From Clostridia bacterium (GTDB lineage Bacteria > Bacillota > Clostridia > Oscillospirales > CAG-272), in the NCBI GenBank assembly GCA_017938205.1, contig JAGBCA010000031.1:1-41069 (forward strand): a stretch of DNA of 41,069 nt, given 5' to 3'. Under the pieces are notes generated by a model. That model had not been told where the DNA came from, ran no database searches, and saw only the letters and a list, made by a program, of their open reading frames with translations. Both the position numbers and the translations under genes were made by a program. Below, in pieces: positions 24,065 to 31,889 of the stretch (the first letter of the stretch is position 1; every line of letters begins with the position of its first letter).

Positions 24065-25744
24065 TCACTCGTGCTTTTGGCCGAGTCTATCGATCGTTTC
24101 TACTGTGGTAGAGGTTGTTTTTCCGAGCGTTTCAAGTAAAAGCTTGCTGTAAAACAGCTCGTAATTCGCCGTTTCGTAATCCACGCCGCACAGGTCTGCG
24201 ATCATACGCGTGGCTCTGTCCACCAGCTTTTTATTGCTGATATTGAGATGAACCATATAGTTGCCGCGGATCTTGCCGAGCTTTGCCATCGTTAAGGTGG
24301 AAACCGAGTTCAGCATCATTTTCATAGCAAGGTGCTCAAAGAGCTTCATCTGCGTTTGCACCGTCAAAAGCGCCGTATCCCCAAGTGTAAAAACGGATGC
24401 GGCCGAGAAGCGTTTTGCTCTCTCAAAAAATTCTTTCGGTGCTTCCTCTCCGTAGCCAACCCAGGTAGAGAGCGTGTTTTCACCCTCGCGCTCGGGATCC
24501 GGCTCATTGCCGATCTCAAATTCATATAGATCATCCAAGGAGATCGGGGGGATCCTTTGAATATCCGCCTCCTTGATTCCGAGTGCGCGGTACTCTGCCT
24601 CGCCTCTGCTTAAGCATCTCGGCACTCTCTCAAAGCAGGAGCGCCAGGCGCTGACCGTATCGAGAAAGGGATTTTTCACAAAAGCCCAGGAAAGCGGCGC
24701 GTTTTTATTTTTTTGCGGACGGAAGGGCGGCGTTGTGAAGGTTGGCGTTCTCTCGGTCGTATCGGCGAGAACATCCAGAAGATATTCATCCGCAAAATAG
24801 GTCACGTGACCGCCGTTCTCATAGAGTGCGGCCTCCGTATCGATCTGCCGCACCGCTGTTTTCACGTTCTTCTCCGTGCCAAGCATTGCGATGCACTGCG
24901 CAAAGCCGCGAGCGAGCGCGGATTTTTTCTCCTGCACGCGCTCTTTTTGTCCGCGCAAGGCATCTAAAGAAAGCTCTAAGGCTGCGCCGATGATCGCCTG
25001 CTCGATCGTGGAGGATTGCATTCTCGTTGAGCCCGTGAGCGCCATACCGCCGCACTTCATATAGAGGCTTTCGCAGTTTTCGTGCGTAAACACGGCATCC
25101 ACACGCGCAAGCTTGCCGATGATGCTTTCGGGATCCGAGCAGATCACCATCCACACCCTTGCACCGCTTGCAAGCGCTTGCTTGGCCGTGCCGAGGATGG
25201 AGGTGGTTTCTCCTGTGGCGGTGACGCCGATCAGAAGATCGCCGCTTTCTACCCTCATATCCCTTGCCTGCGCGCATCCAAGCTCCGTATAGTCCTCAAA
25301 GGACTCCACCGAGCGGATGATCGCATAATCTCCGCCCGTCATGATCTCGAGCACGCTATTTTCGTACGATCGCATCGCGGGATCCTTCTCGGCGCAAGCC
25401 TTGACCGCTTGGCGGAAGGAGGCTTCCAGCCGCATGGAAAGTCTGCCCGATGCGCCGCATCCGGAGATAAAGACACGCTTTTGGTTTTTCAGCGTTTCAT
25501 AAACCGCCGAAAAGAAGCGGTCAAAGCGCTGTGAAAAAAGCGTTTTTTCAAATAGCGCGACAAGATCCGCATCCACCGAAAGGAGCATACGGACACCCGC
25601 CTCGGTATCCTTAGCGGTAATCTCGCCAAGCCCCTTGGTTTTGGGATTTGACTGCTCGGCCTCCACAAAGCCGAGCCTGTATTGCTTTTCGTTTTCAAGA
25701 AAATCAAGAGAAAGCTCTCTCGCTTTACTTTCTATGTGTTCCAT
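24065..25744 (-). CDS. MurQ/GckR-like SIS-domain protein, long form
   Basis: 559 residues, about twice the size of MurQ. The first SIS domain has ISGCGASGRLSMRLE and GVTATGETTSILGTAKQAL, then MALTGSTRMQSSTIEQAI; the C-terminal part has MLNSVSTLTMAKLGKIRGNY, closely following the MurQ/GckR consensus. MurQ cleaves the lactyl ether of MurNAc 6-phosphate to GlcNAc 6-phosphate and D-lactate; GckR-like proteins are regulatory. The segment after GASGRL ends LEAS-F where MurQ, as I recall, has LDASE, so etherase activity is uncertain. nagA, NagB homologues and a hydroxyacid-type oxidase in the same operon fit a MurNAc-like substrate. Confidence 0.8.
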   Translation of the reverse strand: MEHIESKARELSLDFLENEKQYRLGFVEAEQSNPKTKGLGEITAKDTEAGVRMLLSVDADLVALFEKTLFSQRFDRFFSAVYETLKNQKRVFISGCGASGRLSMRLEASFRQAVKACAEKDPAMRSYENSVLEIMTGGDYAIIRSVESFEDYTELGCAQARDMRVESGDLLIGVTATGETTSILGTAKQALASGARVWMVICSDPESIIGKLARVDAVFTHENCESLYMKCGGMALTGSTRMQSSTIEQAIIGAALELSLDALRGQKERVQEKKSALARGFAQCIAMLGTEKNVKTAVRQIDTEAALYENGGHVTYFADEYLLDVLADTTERTPTFTTPPFRPQKNKNAPLSWAFVKNPFLDTVSAWRSCFERVPRCLSRGEAEYRALGIKEADIQRIPPISLDDLYEFEIGNEPDPEREGENTLSTWVGYGEEAPKEFFERAKRFSAASVFTLGDTALLTVQTQMKLFEHLAMKMMLNSVSTLTMAKLGKIRGNYMVHLNISNKKLVDRATRMIADLCGVDYETANYELFYSKLLLETLGKTTSTTVETIDRLGQKHE

Positions 25745-25762
25745 TTATATTTCCTTTTTCTT

Positions 25763-26791
25763 TCAATGGCTGATGCATAGGACAAGCTCCATGTTTCCTT
25801 CCATATAAAGAGGTCCTGCGCACGCGCTCACGAAGAAATTATCTCCTTTTTTCAGGGGAATTTGCTTTCCGTCCGAAAGAACCGTTCCGTTTCCTTCCGT
25901 GACAACGGCAACCGCATACGAATCCGAAAGATCCGTCTTTGCCCTGCCCGACACGCAAAGACGCGACATAGAAAACTTATCCGTTAAGGAAGCATCCACG
26001 ATCGGAACCATTTGGTTCTCTTTTCGCTCGGGATGGCGAAAATACCGCTTGCGCGTTTCTTCCTCGGAAAGCCCCTCGTAGGAATACACGTCAAACATTT
26101 CTTCAAATCCAAGGCCTGCGTGCAGCTTTTTCTCTGCGAGAACGACACCTGAGGGCGTAACGCGCTCTGGAATGACCATCAGATCGCTCGGCTCCTGCAG
26201 CTCGATCATAAAGGAACCACCGCCGATGGCGTGCGGAACACCACCCGCAACGAACCAAAGATCCCCTGCCTTTACGGGGAATTTATGCAGGCAGGAAAGC
26301 ATCCCCTCCACATCCTGCGACCGAAACAGGGCTTCCCACTTTTCACGCGTGATGCCTTCCTTGAAGCCAAGATACACGTGTGCCTGCGGCTCTGCATCCA
26401 AGATGTACCAGCACTCGGTTTTGCCAAAAGGGGCGCCCATGCGCTCTCTTGCGAACTCCACCGTTGGATGGCACTGGATCACGAGACGCTCGGCAGAATC
26501 AAGAAGCTTAACGAGAAGGGACATTTTGCCTCCGTCTGCATGATAGCATCTCTCGCCAAGCAGTATGGGACCTTTTTCCGAAAGAAGATCGCGAAAGCTT
26601 TTTCCGTCTTCGGTATAGGAAACGCCTTCTCCCTCTCTTGGCAGATCGGGATTAAAGGCCTCGACCGAGGAGGCAAGCCATTCTTCGGGGTATCTGCCGT
26701 CCTCGGCGTTTTCTTTTCCTAAAAAGCGATCGATCCGTTTACCGCCAAAATAGGCACGTCTGACACGGTTTTCCTTGAATTTGACAATCAT
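25763..26791 (-). CDS. Mannose-6-phosphate isomerase-like protein, class I
   Basis: 342 residues, the short Firmicutes-type phosphomannose isomerase. Zinc ligands are visible in VIQCHPTVEFA, FGKTECWYIL and GGVPHAIGGG, and the cupin core continues with FMIELQEPSDLMVIPE. The family interconverts mannose 6-phosphate and fructose 6-phosphate. The gene is embedded among other isomerases, so it may serve a different aldose phosphate here. The IolB-like gene ends 3 bases before its start. Confidence 0.88.
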   Translation of the reverse strand: MIVKFKENRVRRAYFGGKRIDRFLGKENAEDGRYPEEWLASSVEAFNPDLPREGEGVSYTEDGKSFRDLLSEKGPILLGERCYHADGGKMSLLVKLLDSAERLVIQCHPTVEFARERMGAPFGKTECWYILDAEPQAHVYLGFKEGITREKWEALFRSQDVEGMLSCLHKFPVKAGDLWFVAGGVPHAIGGGSFMIELQEPSDLMVIPERVTPSGVVLAEKKLHAGLGFEEMFDVYSYEGLSEEETRKRYFRHPERKENQMVPIVDASLTDKFSMSRLCVSGRAKTDLSDSYAVAVVTEGNGTVLSDGKQIPLKKGDNFFVSACAGPLYMEGNMELVLCISH

Positions 26792-26794
26792 TGT

Positions 26795-27583
26795 TTACTT
26801 TATCCAATCATGCTCCGGGTCGTTGGATCGGTTGAAGCCCTGATAATCTCCTGCCATCAGCCAGAGGAAATAGGTCTTATATCCGGGCGTGGAGACTGTG
26901 GAATGGAAGCCGCGGGGGAACTCCACGAGCTCGTCATTCTTCACGCGATAGCACTCGTCGATCTCTCCGTCCGAGGTATAGAGGCACTGCACGGCAAAGC
27001 CCTGCTCAGGCTCAAAGAGGAAGTAATAGATCTCCTCCGCGATGCACTCCTTCGGCATATTGTCTTCATCGTGCTTATGGGGCGGGAATCCTGCCCAGTT
27101 GCCCTCGGTGGTATAGGCTTCGCCCACCGTGAGGATCTTTGCATTCGAATTACCGTCGATGATAAAGCTCGTTTCTCTCTCGAAGGGAACTCTGCCAAGC
27201 AGCTTCAGAACCACGTGATCCTCACGCAGCACCTGCGGCTCGGTCACCTCTGCGATCGGCGTTGCACAAACGGCGATCTTCAAGTGATCCAGCGCCTCGA
27301 CCGTCAGCTTCATATCTCTCGGCATATAGAAGCTCTCGGCTCTTCTGTTTTCAAAAACGGAGCTTCTGTTGCCGACGTTTTCAAATGTTCCGCCCTCGTA
27401 CTTTACGTTGCAATGACCGTACAGAAGGATGAAGGCGGTTTCCTTATCCTCGGTGTTATACGCCACCGTTTCGCCTGCCGAAAGCTCGATAATACCAAAT
27501 TCCAGCTTCTTCAAGGAGCATTCTCCGATCTTGCAGATCGGCGTGTAGCCCGTTGCTTTTTCATATTTCTTCTTAAAATTCAT
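26795..27583 (-). CDS. IolB-like 5-deoxy-glucuronate isomerase
   Basis: 262 residues of the bicupin IolB family, which converts 5-deoxy-glucuronate to 2-deoxy-5-keto-gluconate in inositol breakdown. The metal site PPHKHDEDNMPKE followed by EEIYYFLFEPEQGFAVQCLY is clear, as are YRVKNDELVEFPRGFHS and PGYKTYFLWLMAGDY near the end. No iolG, iolE or iolD is in the window, so inositol itself is unlikely to be the substrate. Kinase and class II aldolase genes lie upstream in the same operon. Confidence 0.87.
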   Translation of the reverse strand: MNFKKKYEKATGYTPICKIGECSLKKLEFGIIELSAGETVAYNTEDKETAFILLYGHCNVKYEGGTFENVGNRSSVFENRRAESFYMPRDMKLTVEALDHLKIAVCATPIAEVTEPQVLREDHVVLKLLGRVPFERETSFIIDGNSNAKILTVGEAYTTEGNWAGFPPHKHDEDNMPKECIAEEIYYFLFEPEQGFAVQCLYTSDGEIDECYRVKNDELVEFPRGFHSTVSTPGYKTYFLWLMAGDYQGFNRSNDPEHDWIK

Positions 27584-27606
27584 AACGCTCTCCTAAAAAA
27601 TTATTT

Positions 27607-29007
27607 TTAATCCTCAAGCGGATCAAATTCCACACCGTCTACCAAACGGCAGAAATCCTTTAGATACTCCGCATAATTCCCATATATCTCGGAAACGTGA
27701 TGGATATACGGTCCTTCGATGATCTTTCTTTCCAGCTTCGGAAGATCCTTGAACTGCGCCCAAAGATAGGTGCCTGTGGTTTCGGGACCCTCACAGGTAT
27801 GAAACTTACCGCCAAGCAGATAATATTTTCCTTTTTCCGCTTGGAAGCGCGCCAGCGTATATTCGCCGTCGCGCACGCGAAAGGCAGGCTTTGCATCGAT
27901 CAGGTGAGGCTTTTCTCCCTCGGCCGCGCAAGATGTGGGGAATGGGCCGCAATGCCAGAGAAGCTCTGCATTGTCGTTTTCGGGATGGCGCGTGGTAAAC
28001 TCACCCTGCAGAGGCTTTCCTCTGCCGCGCGTTGCCGAAAGCAAGAGCGCATTCGTGATCGACATAAAGAGGTCGCCCTCACAGGTGACGAAGATGCCCT
28101 TCTCTGCCGCAAGGCTCATCGCAAGGCAGGGGAATACGCCGAGCCCGAGACCGATGCCCGACCAGCATTCCGTTCCGATGATATTCGTGCCGTACGTTTT
28201 TGCCATACGCTCAAAGAGAGTCACGGTGGCAAGCAAGCGAAGGAGCTTATCTTCATCCGTTTCACCCACGTCGAAGTTCTTCTTTAACGAAACGAGCTCC
28301 TTTTGGAGCATTTCGCGCTCGTTTTCATAGATCCCCGTCAGCTCGTTCATCGCCTCAAGGAGATTGACGGAGATGACGTCAATGCCAAACCGCTCGCAAA
28401 GCTCAAGCTCGTTATACATAACGGATTTAAAGGGGCGGATACGCGTGCCCACGGAGAGGATCTTCAGCCTTTTGAAGTTATTCACCATGCAGGCAACGCC
28501 GAAGAAGCGGCGCAGCCCCTCGTCAAAGGCGGAAGCGGTAATGTCACAGTTTTCAATATAGGAAAACCTCACGCCGTTTCGCTTCAAGGCCTTACTCATT
28601 GCGAAAAGACCGCACTGTGTGTCGGTGTACCGCTTGCCGTTTTCAAAGCGGCGGTCACGCGGGCCCCAAAGAAGCGTGGGAACGGAAAGTGCACGCGCGA
28701 CCTCGGCCGCCACGCGCTCCTCTCCGAAATTGCAGTTCACGATAAAGAGCGCATTGATCCTTTCGCTCTCAAAATGCTCGATCACACGTGCGCAGTCCTC
28801 GGGGCGGCGCAAAAGCCCCTCCTCGTTGAGAAATTCAATATCTACAAACTCGGTATTCTCATCCTCGTAGTTTTCACGCAGATATTTTAAGGTCATATCC
28901 TTGTTTTCTATCGCGTAGTCGCTTTGGAAAATACCGATCCTTTTCGGCGGCTCCTTGATCATTCGACGAATGGTGAGCACGCCGATCTTTAATTTATAGT
29001 TCAGCAT
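27607..29007 (-). CDS. L-fucose isomerase-like sugar isomerase
   Basis: 466 residues resembling the FucI/AraA superfamily. The N-terminal domain has a flavodoxin-like start (LKIGVLTIRR), ALFIVNCNFGEERVAAEVAR and LLWGPRD; the middle has IGTECWSGIGLGLGVFPC and VTCEGDLFMSITNALLLSAT, where Glu and Asp correspond to metal-binding positions. The C-terminal part ends in a FucI-C-like domain (FPTSC, AKGKYYLLGGKF-like). The family makes ketoses from aldoses; the substrate is not identifiable. Spaced 22-23 bases from both neighbours. Confidence 0.82.
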   Translation of the reverse strand: MLNYKLKIGVLTIRRMIKEPPKRIGIFQSDYAIENKDMTLKYLRENYEDENTEFVDIEFLNEEGLLRRPEDCARVIEHFESERINALFIVNCNFGEERVAAEVARALSVPTLLWGPRDRRFENGKRYTDTQCGLFAMSKALKRNGVRFSYIENCDITASAFDEGLRRFFGVACMVNNFKRLKILSVGTRIRPFKSVMYNELELCERFGIDVISVNLLEAMNELTGIYENEREMLQKELVSLKKNFDVGETDEDKLLRLLATVTLFERMAKTYGTNIIGTECWSGIGLGLGVFPCLAMSLAAEKGIFVTCEGDLFMSITNALLLSATRGRGKPLQGEFTTRHPENDNAELLWHCGPFPTSCAAEGEKPHLIDAKPAFRVRDGEYTLARFQAEKGKYYLLGGKFHTCEGPETTGTYLWAQFKDLPKLERKIIEGPYIHHVSEIYGNYAEYLKDFCRLVDGVEFDPLED

Positions 29008-29029
29008 ATTTCACTCCAAAAAATCAATT

Positions 29030-29947
29030 TCAAAGAAAATAACCGTGTTTTTGTAAATAATTCTTTACAGTTTCAAAGTTCGGAACACTTTCTCTTGCAC
29101 CGATGCCCATGCATTTGATCGCAGAAACGGCACTTGAAAATCGTGCACATACTTCGTAAGAATATCCCTTTGTAAGTCCAAAGGCGAAGGCGCCGTGAAA
29201 GACGTCGCCCGAGCCGTTGGAATCCTTGACCTCGACGGAAAAGACGGGATAACGGAGAATATCCTTGCCGTCATAGATCAGACCGCCGCGGCTTCCCTGC
29301 GTGATCACCACCACACGCGGAGAATACAGCTTAAAAAGCTTCTCGGCCGCCGCCTCGGCACTGCTCTCACCCGTATGACCGAGTGCAAATTCCTCAGAGG
29401 GGATCATAATATCCGTCAGGGCAAGCAGACGTGCAACGCCGGGATACAGACCGCCGCAGTCGTAAAGCACGGTGGTGCCGCTCTCACGCGCGAGCTCTGC
29501 CGCCTCCACGGCGGCATCCATATCGTTGCCGTCCACCATCAGAAGATCCGCTTCCCCGATAGCGCGGCGCGCATCCTCCGAGAGGGAGAGAGGCGGCAGA
29601 TCGCCTCTGTCAAAAACGCAGGTGCGGCTTGCGCTTTCCTCCGAAAGCCAGATCACCGAAGTGAAGGAGCGATGGCCCGAAAGCGTTGTAATAAGCGAGG
29701 TATCCACGCCGTATTTTTCAAAATCCGAAAGAAGAAAGGCACCCGCGGAATCGGTAGAAAGATTGCCGATAAAGGCCGTGCTTGCGCCGAGCCTTGCGGC
29801 GGCAACGAGCCCCGTTGCCGCAGGGCCTCCGCCCGCGGTTTTGCTTGCAAGGGCGCAAATCTTCGTGTCCTCCTTCGGGAAGTGCGGCACCGTCATCAGC
29901 GTGTCGGCAACGCAGGCGCCGATCGCAACTATCTTCCCTGCCATCAC
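29030..29947 (-). CDS. PfkB-family carbohydrate kinase
   Basis: 305 residues of the ribokinase fold. It begins KIVAIGACVADTLMTVPHFP, has the first PfkB signature TAGGGPAATGLVAAARLGAS and ends with the catalytic DSNGSGDVFHGAFAFGLTKG. It overlaps the class II aldolase gene by 4 bases, so the two probably act in sequence: phosphorylation of a keto-sugar (acid) and then cleavage. In inositol breakdown the same pairing is IolC and IolJ. Confidence 0.9.
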   Translation of the reverse strand: MMAGKIVAIGACVADTLMTVPHFPKEDTKICALASKTAGGGPAATGLVAAARLGASTAFIGNLSTDSAGAFLLSDFEKYGVDTSLITTLSGHRSFTSVIWLSEESASRTCVFDRGDLPPLSLSEDARRAIGEADLLMVDGNDMDAAVEAAELARESGTTVLYDCGGLYPGVARLLALTDIMIPSEEFALGHTGESSAEAAAEKLFKLYSPRVVVITQGSRGGLIYDGKDILRYPVFSVEVKDSNGSGDVFHGAFAFGLTKGYSYEVCARFSSAVSAIKCMGIGARESVPNFETVKNYLQKHGYFL

Positions 29948-30783
29948 GCCTTACCGTCCGCTCCGACGAGCTTGATCTTCTCCACGGCAAGCGCCTTTAC
30001 GCTTGCGATGGCACGCTTCATAAAGACGTCTATGCCGATGCTTCTCTTAGGATCGTCCAGCGCCGCCTTCGTTCCGTCCGCAAAGGCACAACAAACGTCC
30101 GTGCCGATGTTCATTTTACGAATTCCCGCCGCGATCGCCGCCTTGACCTCGGCATCCGGAATGCCCGAGCCGCCGTGCAGAACAAGCGGAATGCCGCCCG
30201 TGGTTTCACGGATCGCGCGAATGCGCTCGATATCGATCTTCGGGGGCTTTTTATAGTGGCCGTGCGCGTTGCCGACCAGAACGGCAAGGCAGCAAACGCC
30301 GGTCTTGCGGACGAATTCGCCTGCCTCAAAGGGATCGGTGAACTCCTCCATCTTGTCATCGTTTACGCTTCCGATATGACCGAGCTCGCCCTCAACGCCG
30401 ATGCCGAGGGGGGCACACAATTCAACGATCTCGCGCGTTAAGCGCACGTTGTCCTCAAAGGACTCGGTGGATGCATCGCGCATGATACCGGTCGCGCCCC
30501 AATAAAGGGTGCGGCTGATCTCGGGGATGCCTGCGCCGTGGTCCAGATGGAAGCAAACGGGCACGCTTGCGCGGCGCGCCGCCGCCACAACGGCAGGGGC
30601 GATATAGAATCCTACCTCCTCATTGATCAGACGGGGATAGATCTGGATGATGACGGGGGCTCTCTGCTCCTCTGCCGCATCGATCACGCCCATCACGGTC
30701 TCCGTGTTGTAAACGTTAAACGCAGGGATGCAGTAGCCGCCCTTTTCTGCCATAGCAATGATTTCCTGAAGCTTTACCAACAT
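29944..30783 (-). CDS. Class II (zinc) ketose-bisphosphate aldolase
   Basis: 279 residues of the FbaA/GatY/IolJ family. Zinc ligands and active-site residues are in VCFHLDHGAGIP, GELGHIGSVND, GNAHGHYKKPP and LVLHGGSGIP, and the phosphate loop is KMNIGTD. The family cleaves fructose 1,6-bisphosphate, tagatose bisphosphate or deoxy-keto-gluconate phosphate to a triose phosphate and an aldehyde. GNAHG replaces the commoner GTSHG. Neighbouring kinase and isomerases point to a catabolic rather than housekeeping role. Confidence 0.9.
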   Translation of the reverse strand: MLVKLQEIIAMAEKGGYCIPAFNVYNTETVMGVIDAAEEQRAPVIIQIYPRLINEEVGFYIAPAVVAAARRASVPVCFHLDHGAGIPEISRTLYWGATGIMRDASTESFEDNVRLTREIVELCAPLGIGVEGELGHIGSVNDDKMEEFTDPFEAGEFVRKTGVCCLAVLVGNAHGHYKKPPKIDIERIRAIRETTGGIPLVLHGGSGIPDAEVKAAIAAGIRKMNIGTDVCCAFADGTKAALDDPKRSIGIDVFMKRAIASVKALAVEKIKLVGADGKA

Positions 30784-30786
30784 ATC

Positions 30787-31875
30787 TTATTCCCCCAAGA
30801 TCAAGTCTTCCAGAGAGAGAACCTCGATCTCACTCTGCTCTACGCTCTTCAGCGCTGTGTACTCCGAAACGCATGCAGTCACCACGGCGCACTCACCGAT
30901 GGACTTCACGTTCGAAAGACGACGCGCCGCTACCTTTTTCATAACCTCCGGCATATACTGTGCCATCAGGATATTGCCTGCCCAAACGGTTTCGCCGCGG
31001 TTCAGGTGAAGCTCGTGCAACGTGGCAAATTCCGCGATCACGGCTCTTGCCTCCTCGGTTTCCTCAAGGTCGCGGGCGAGCTGATAGGGATCCTGGTAAA
31101 CGACGGTCTTATCCGCCTTCTTTCCAACAAGCTTGCCATCCTTTACGAGCGCGGCAAGCGCGGCCGTATAGGTCTGCACGGCGGCGGTGGTTTCCACACC
31201 GTATTCCTTATAGGTTCTCTTCATCACCTTGGCATCGGTGGGATCGTAAACGATCACGGTCTTAAAGCCATCCATCACCTTGGCGTTTGCAAGCATCTGC
31301 TGCTTGGTCTCATCCGCCGCGCCGATCAGGAAGTCCAGCTGTGCGCCGGAGGGCAGCTCGTCTGCCAGCACCGTGAACGCAAGGCCTGCCTTTTCCAGCA
31401 CGCGGATCGCCTTCACTGCCTGCTTGCAGGCCATATATCTTGCATCTGCACCGAGGTACAGAAGCGTATCCGTCTTTTCCTTGTGCTCTGCGATCTTTGC
31501 AGAAAGCGTTTCGCAAAGCACGGTCTTTCCGTATGCGTTGCCCTCGTCAAGGCAATGATCCACCATCGCGTTGATATATGCGGGAAGCTTATCCTCAAGA
31601 GCCGCCTGCAGTCTTACCTCCTTGGTGAACATCACAGGATCCCATCCCGTTACGCAATCGTGCACGCAAGCGCCGCAGCCTGCGCACTCGTATATATTGT
31701 CCATGATCTCTTCAAGGCCGATTGCGCCTCTGTTGACAAGAGAGATACCGAGCGCACGGGCGCGGGGGGTGCTTCTCTCGTGTCCCGTTGCGTTGCCGAT
31801 GGGGCAAATATGGTGGCACATCCAGCAGAAACGGCAGGAATCCACGTGTGTTTTACATTTATCCGACATATTCAT
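30787..31875 (-). CDS. Fe-S protein of a GlcF/HdrB-like type with degenerate CCG domain
   Basis: 362 residues. Two [4Fe-4S] ferredoxin motifs near the N-terminus: CRFCWMCHHICP (Cys 14, 17, 20, 24) and CAGCGACVHDC (about 64-74). The rest aligns in layout with the GlcF/LutA/HdrB cysteine-rich region, but the family cysteines are missing: VYQDPYQLARDLE replaces the usual DPCHLGR type and no CCG is seen. It probably passes electrons between the FAD oxidase encoded directly upstream and the fused Etf. 14 bases separate it from the oxidase gene. Confidence 0.82.
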   Translation of the reverse strand: MNMSDKCKTHVDSCRFCWMCHHICPIGNATGHERSTPRARALGISLVNRGAIGLEEIMDNIYECAGCGACVHDCVTGWDPVMFTKEVRLQAALEDKLPAYINAMVDHCLDEGNAYGKTVLCETLSAKIAEHKEKTDTLLYLGADARYMACKQAVKAIRVLEKAGLAFTVLADELPSGAQLDFLIGAADETKQQMLANAKVMDGFKTVIVYDPTDAKVMKRTYKEYGVETTAAVQTYTAALAALVKDGKLVGKKADKTVVYQDPYQLARDLEETEEARAVIAEFATLHELHLNRGETVWAGNILMAQYMPEVMKKVAARRLSNVKSIGECAVVTACVSEYTALKSVEQSEIEVLSLEDLILGE

Positions 31876-31889
31876 AACTTCTTACCTCC

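Noticed and set aside
22836-30783. Sulfoquinovose breakdown (AGE-family isomerase, PfkB kinase and aldolase are the needed types)
   Set aside because: No sulfoquinovosidase, sulfolactaldehyde reductase or dehydrogenase, or sulfonate exporter is present, and NagA plus NagB homologues point to amino sugars.
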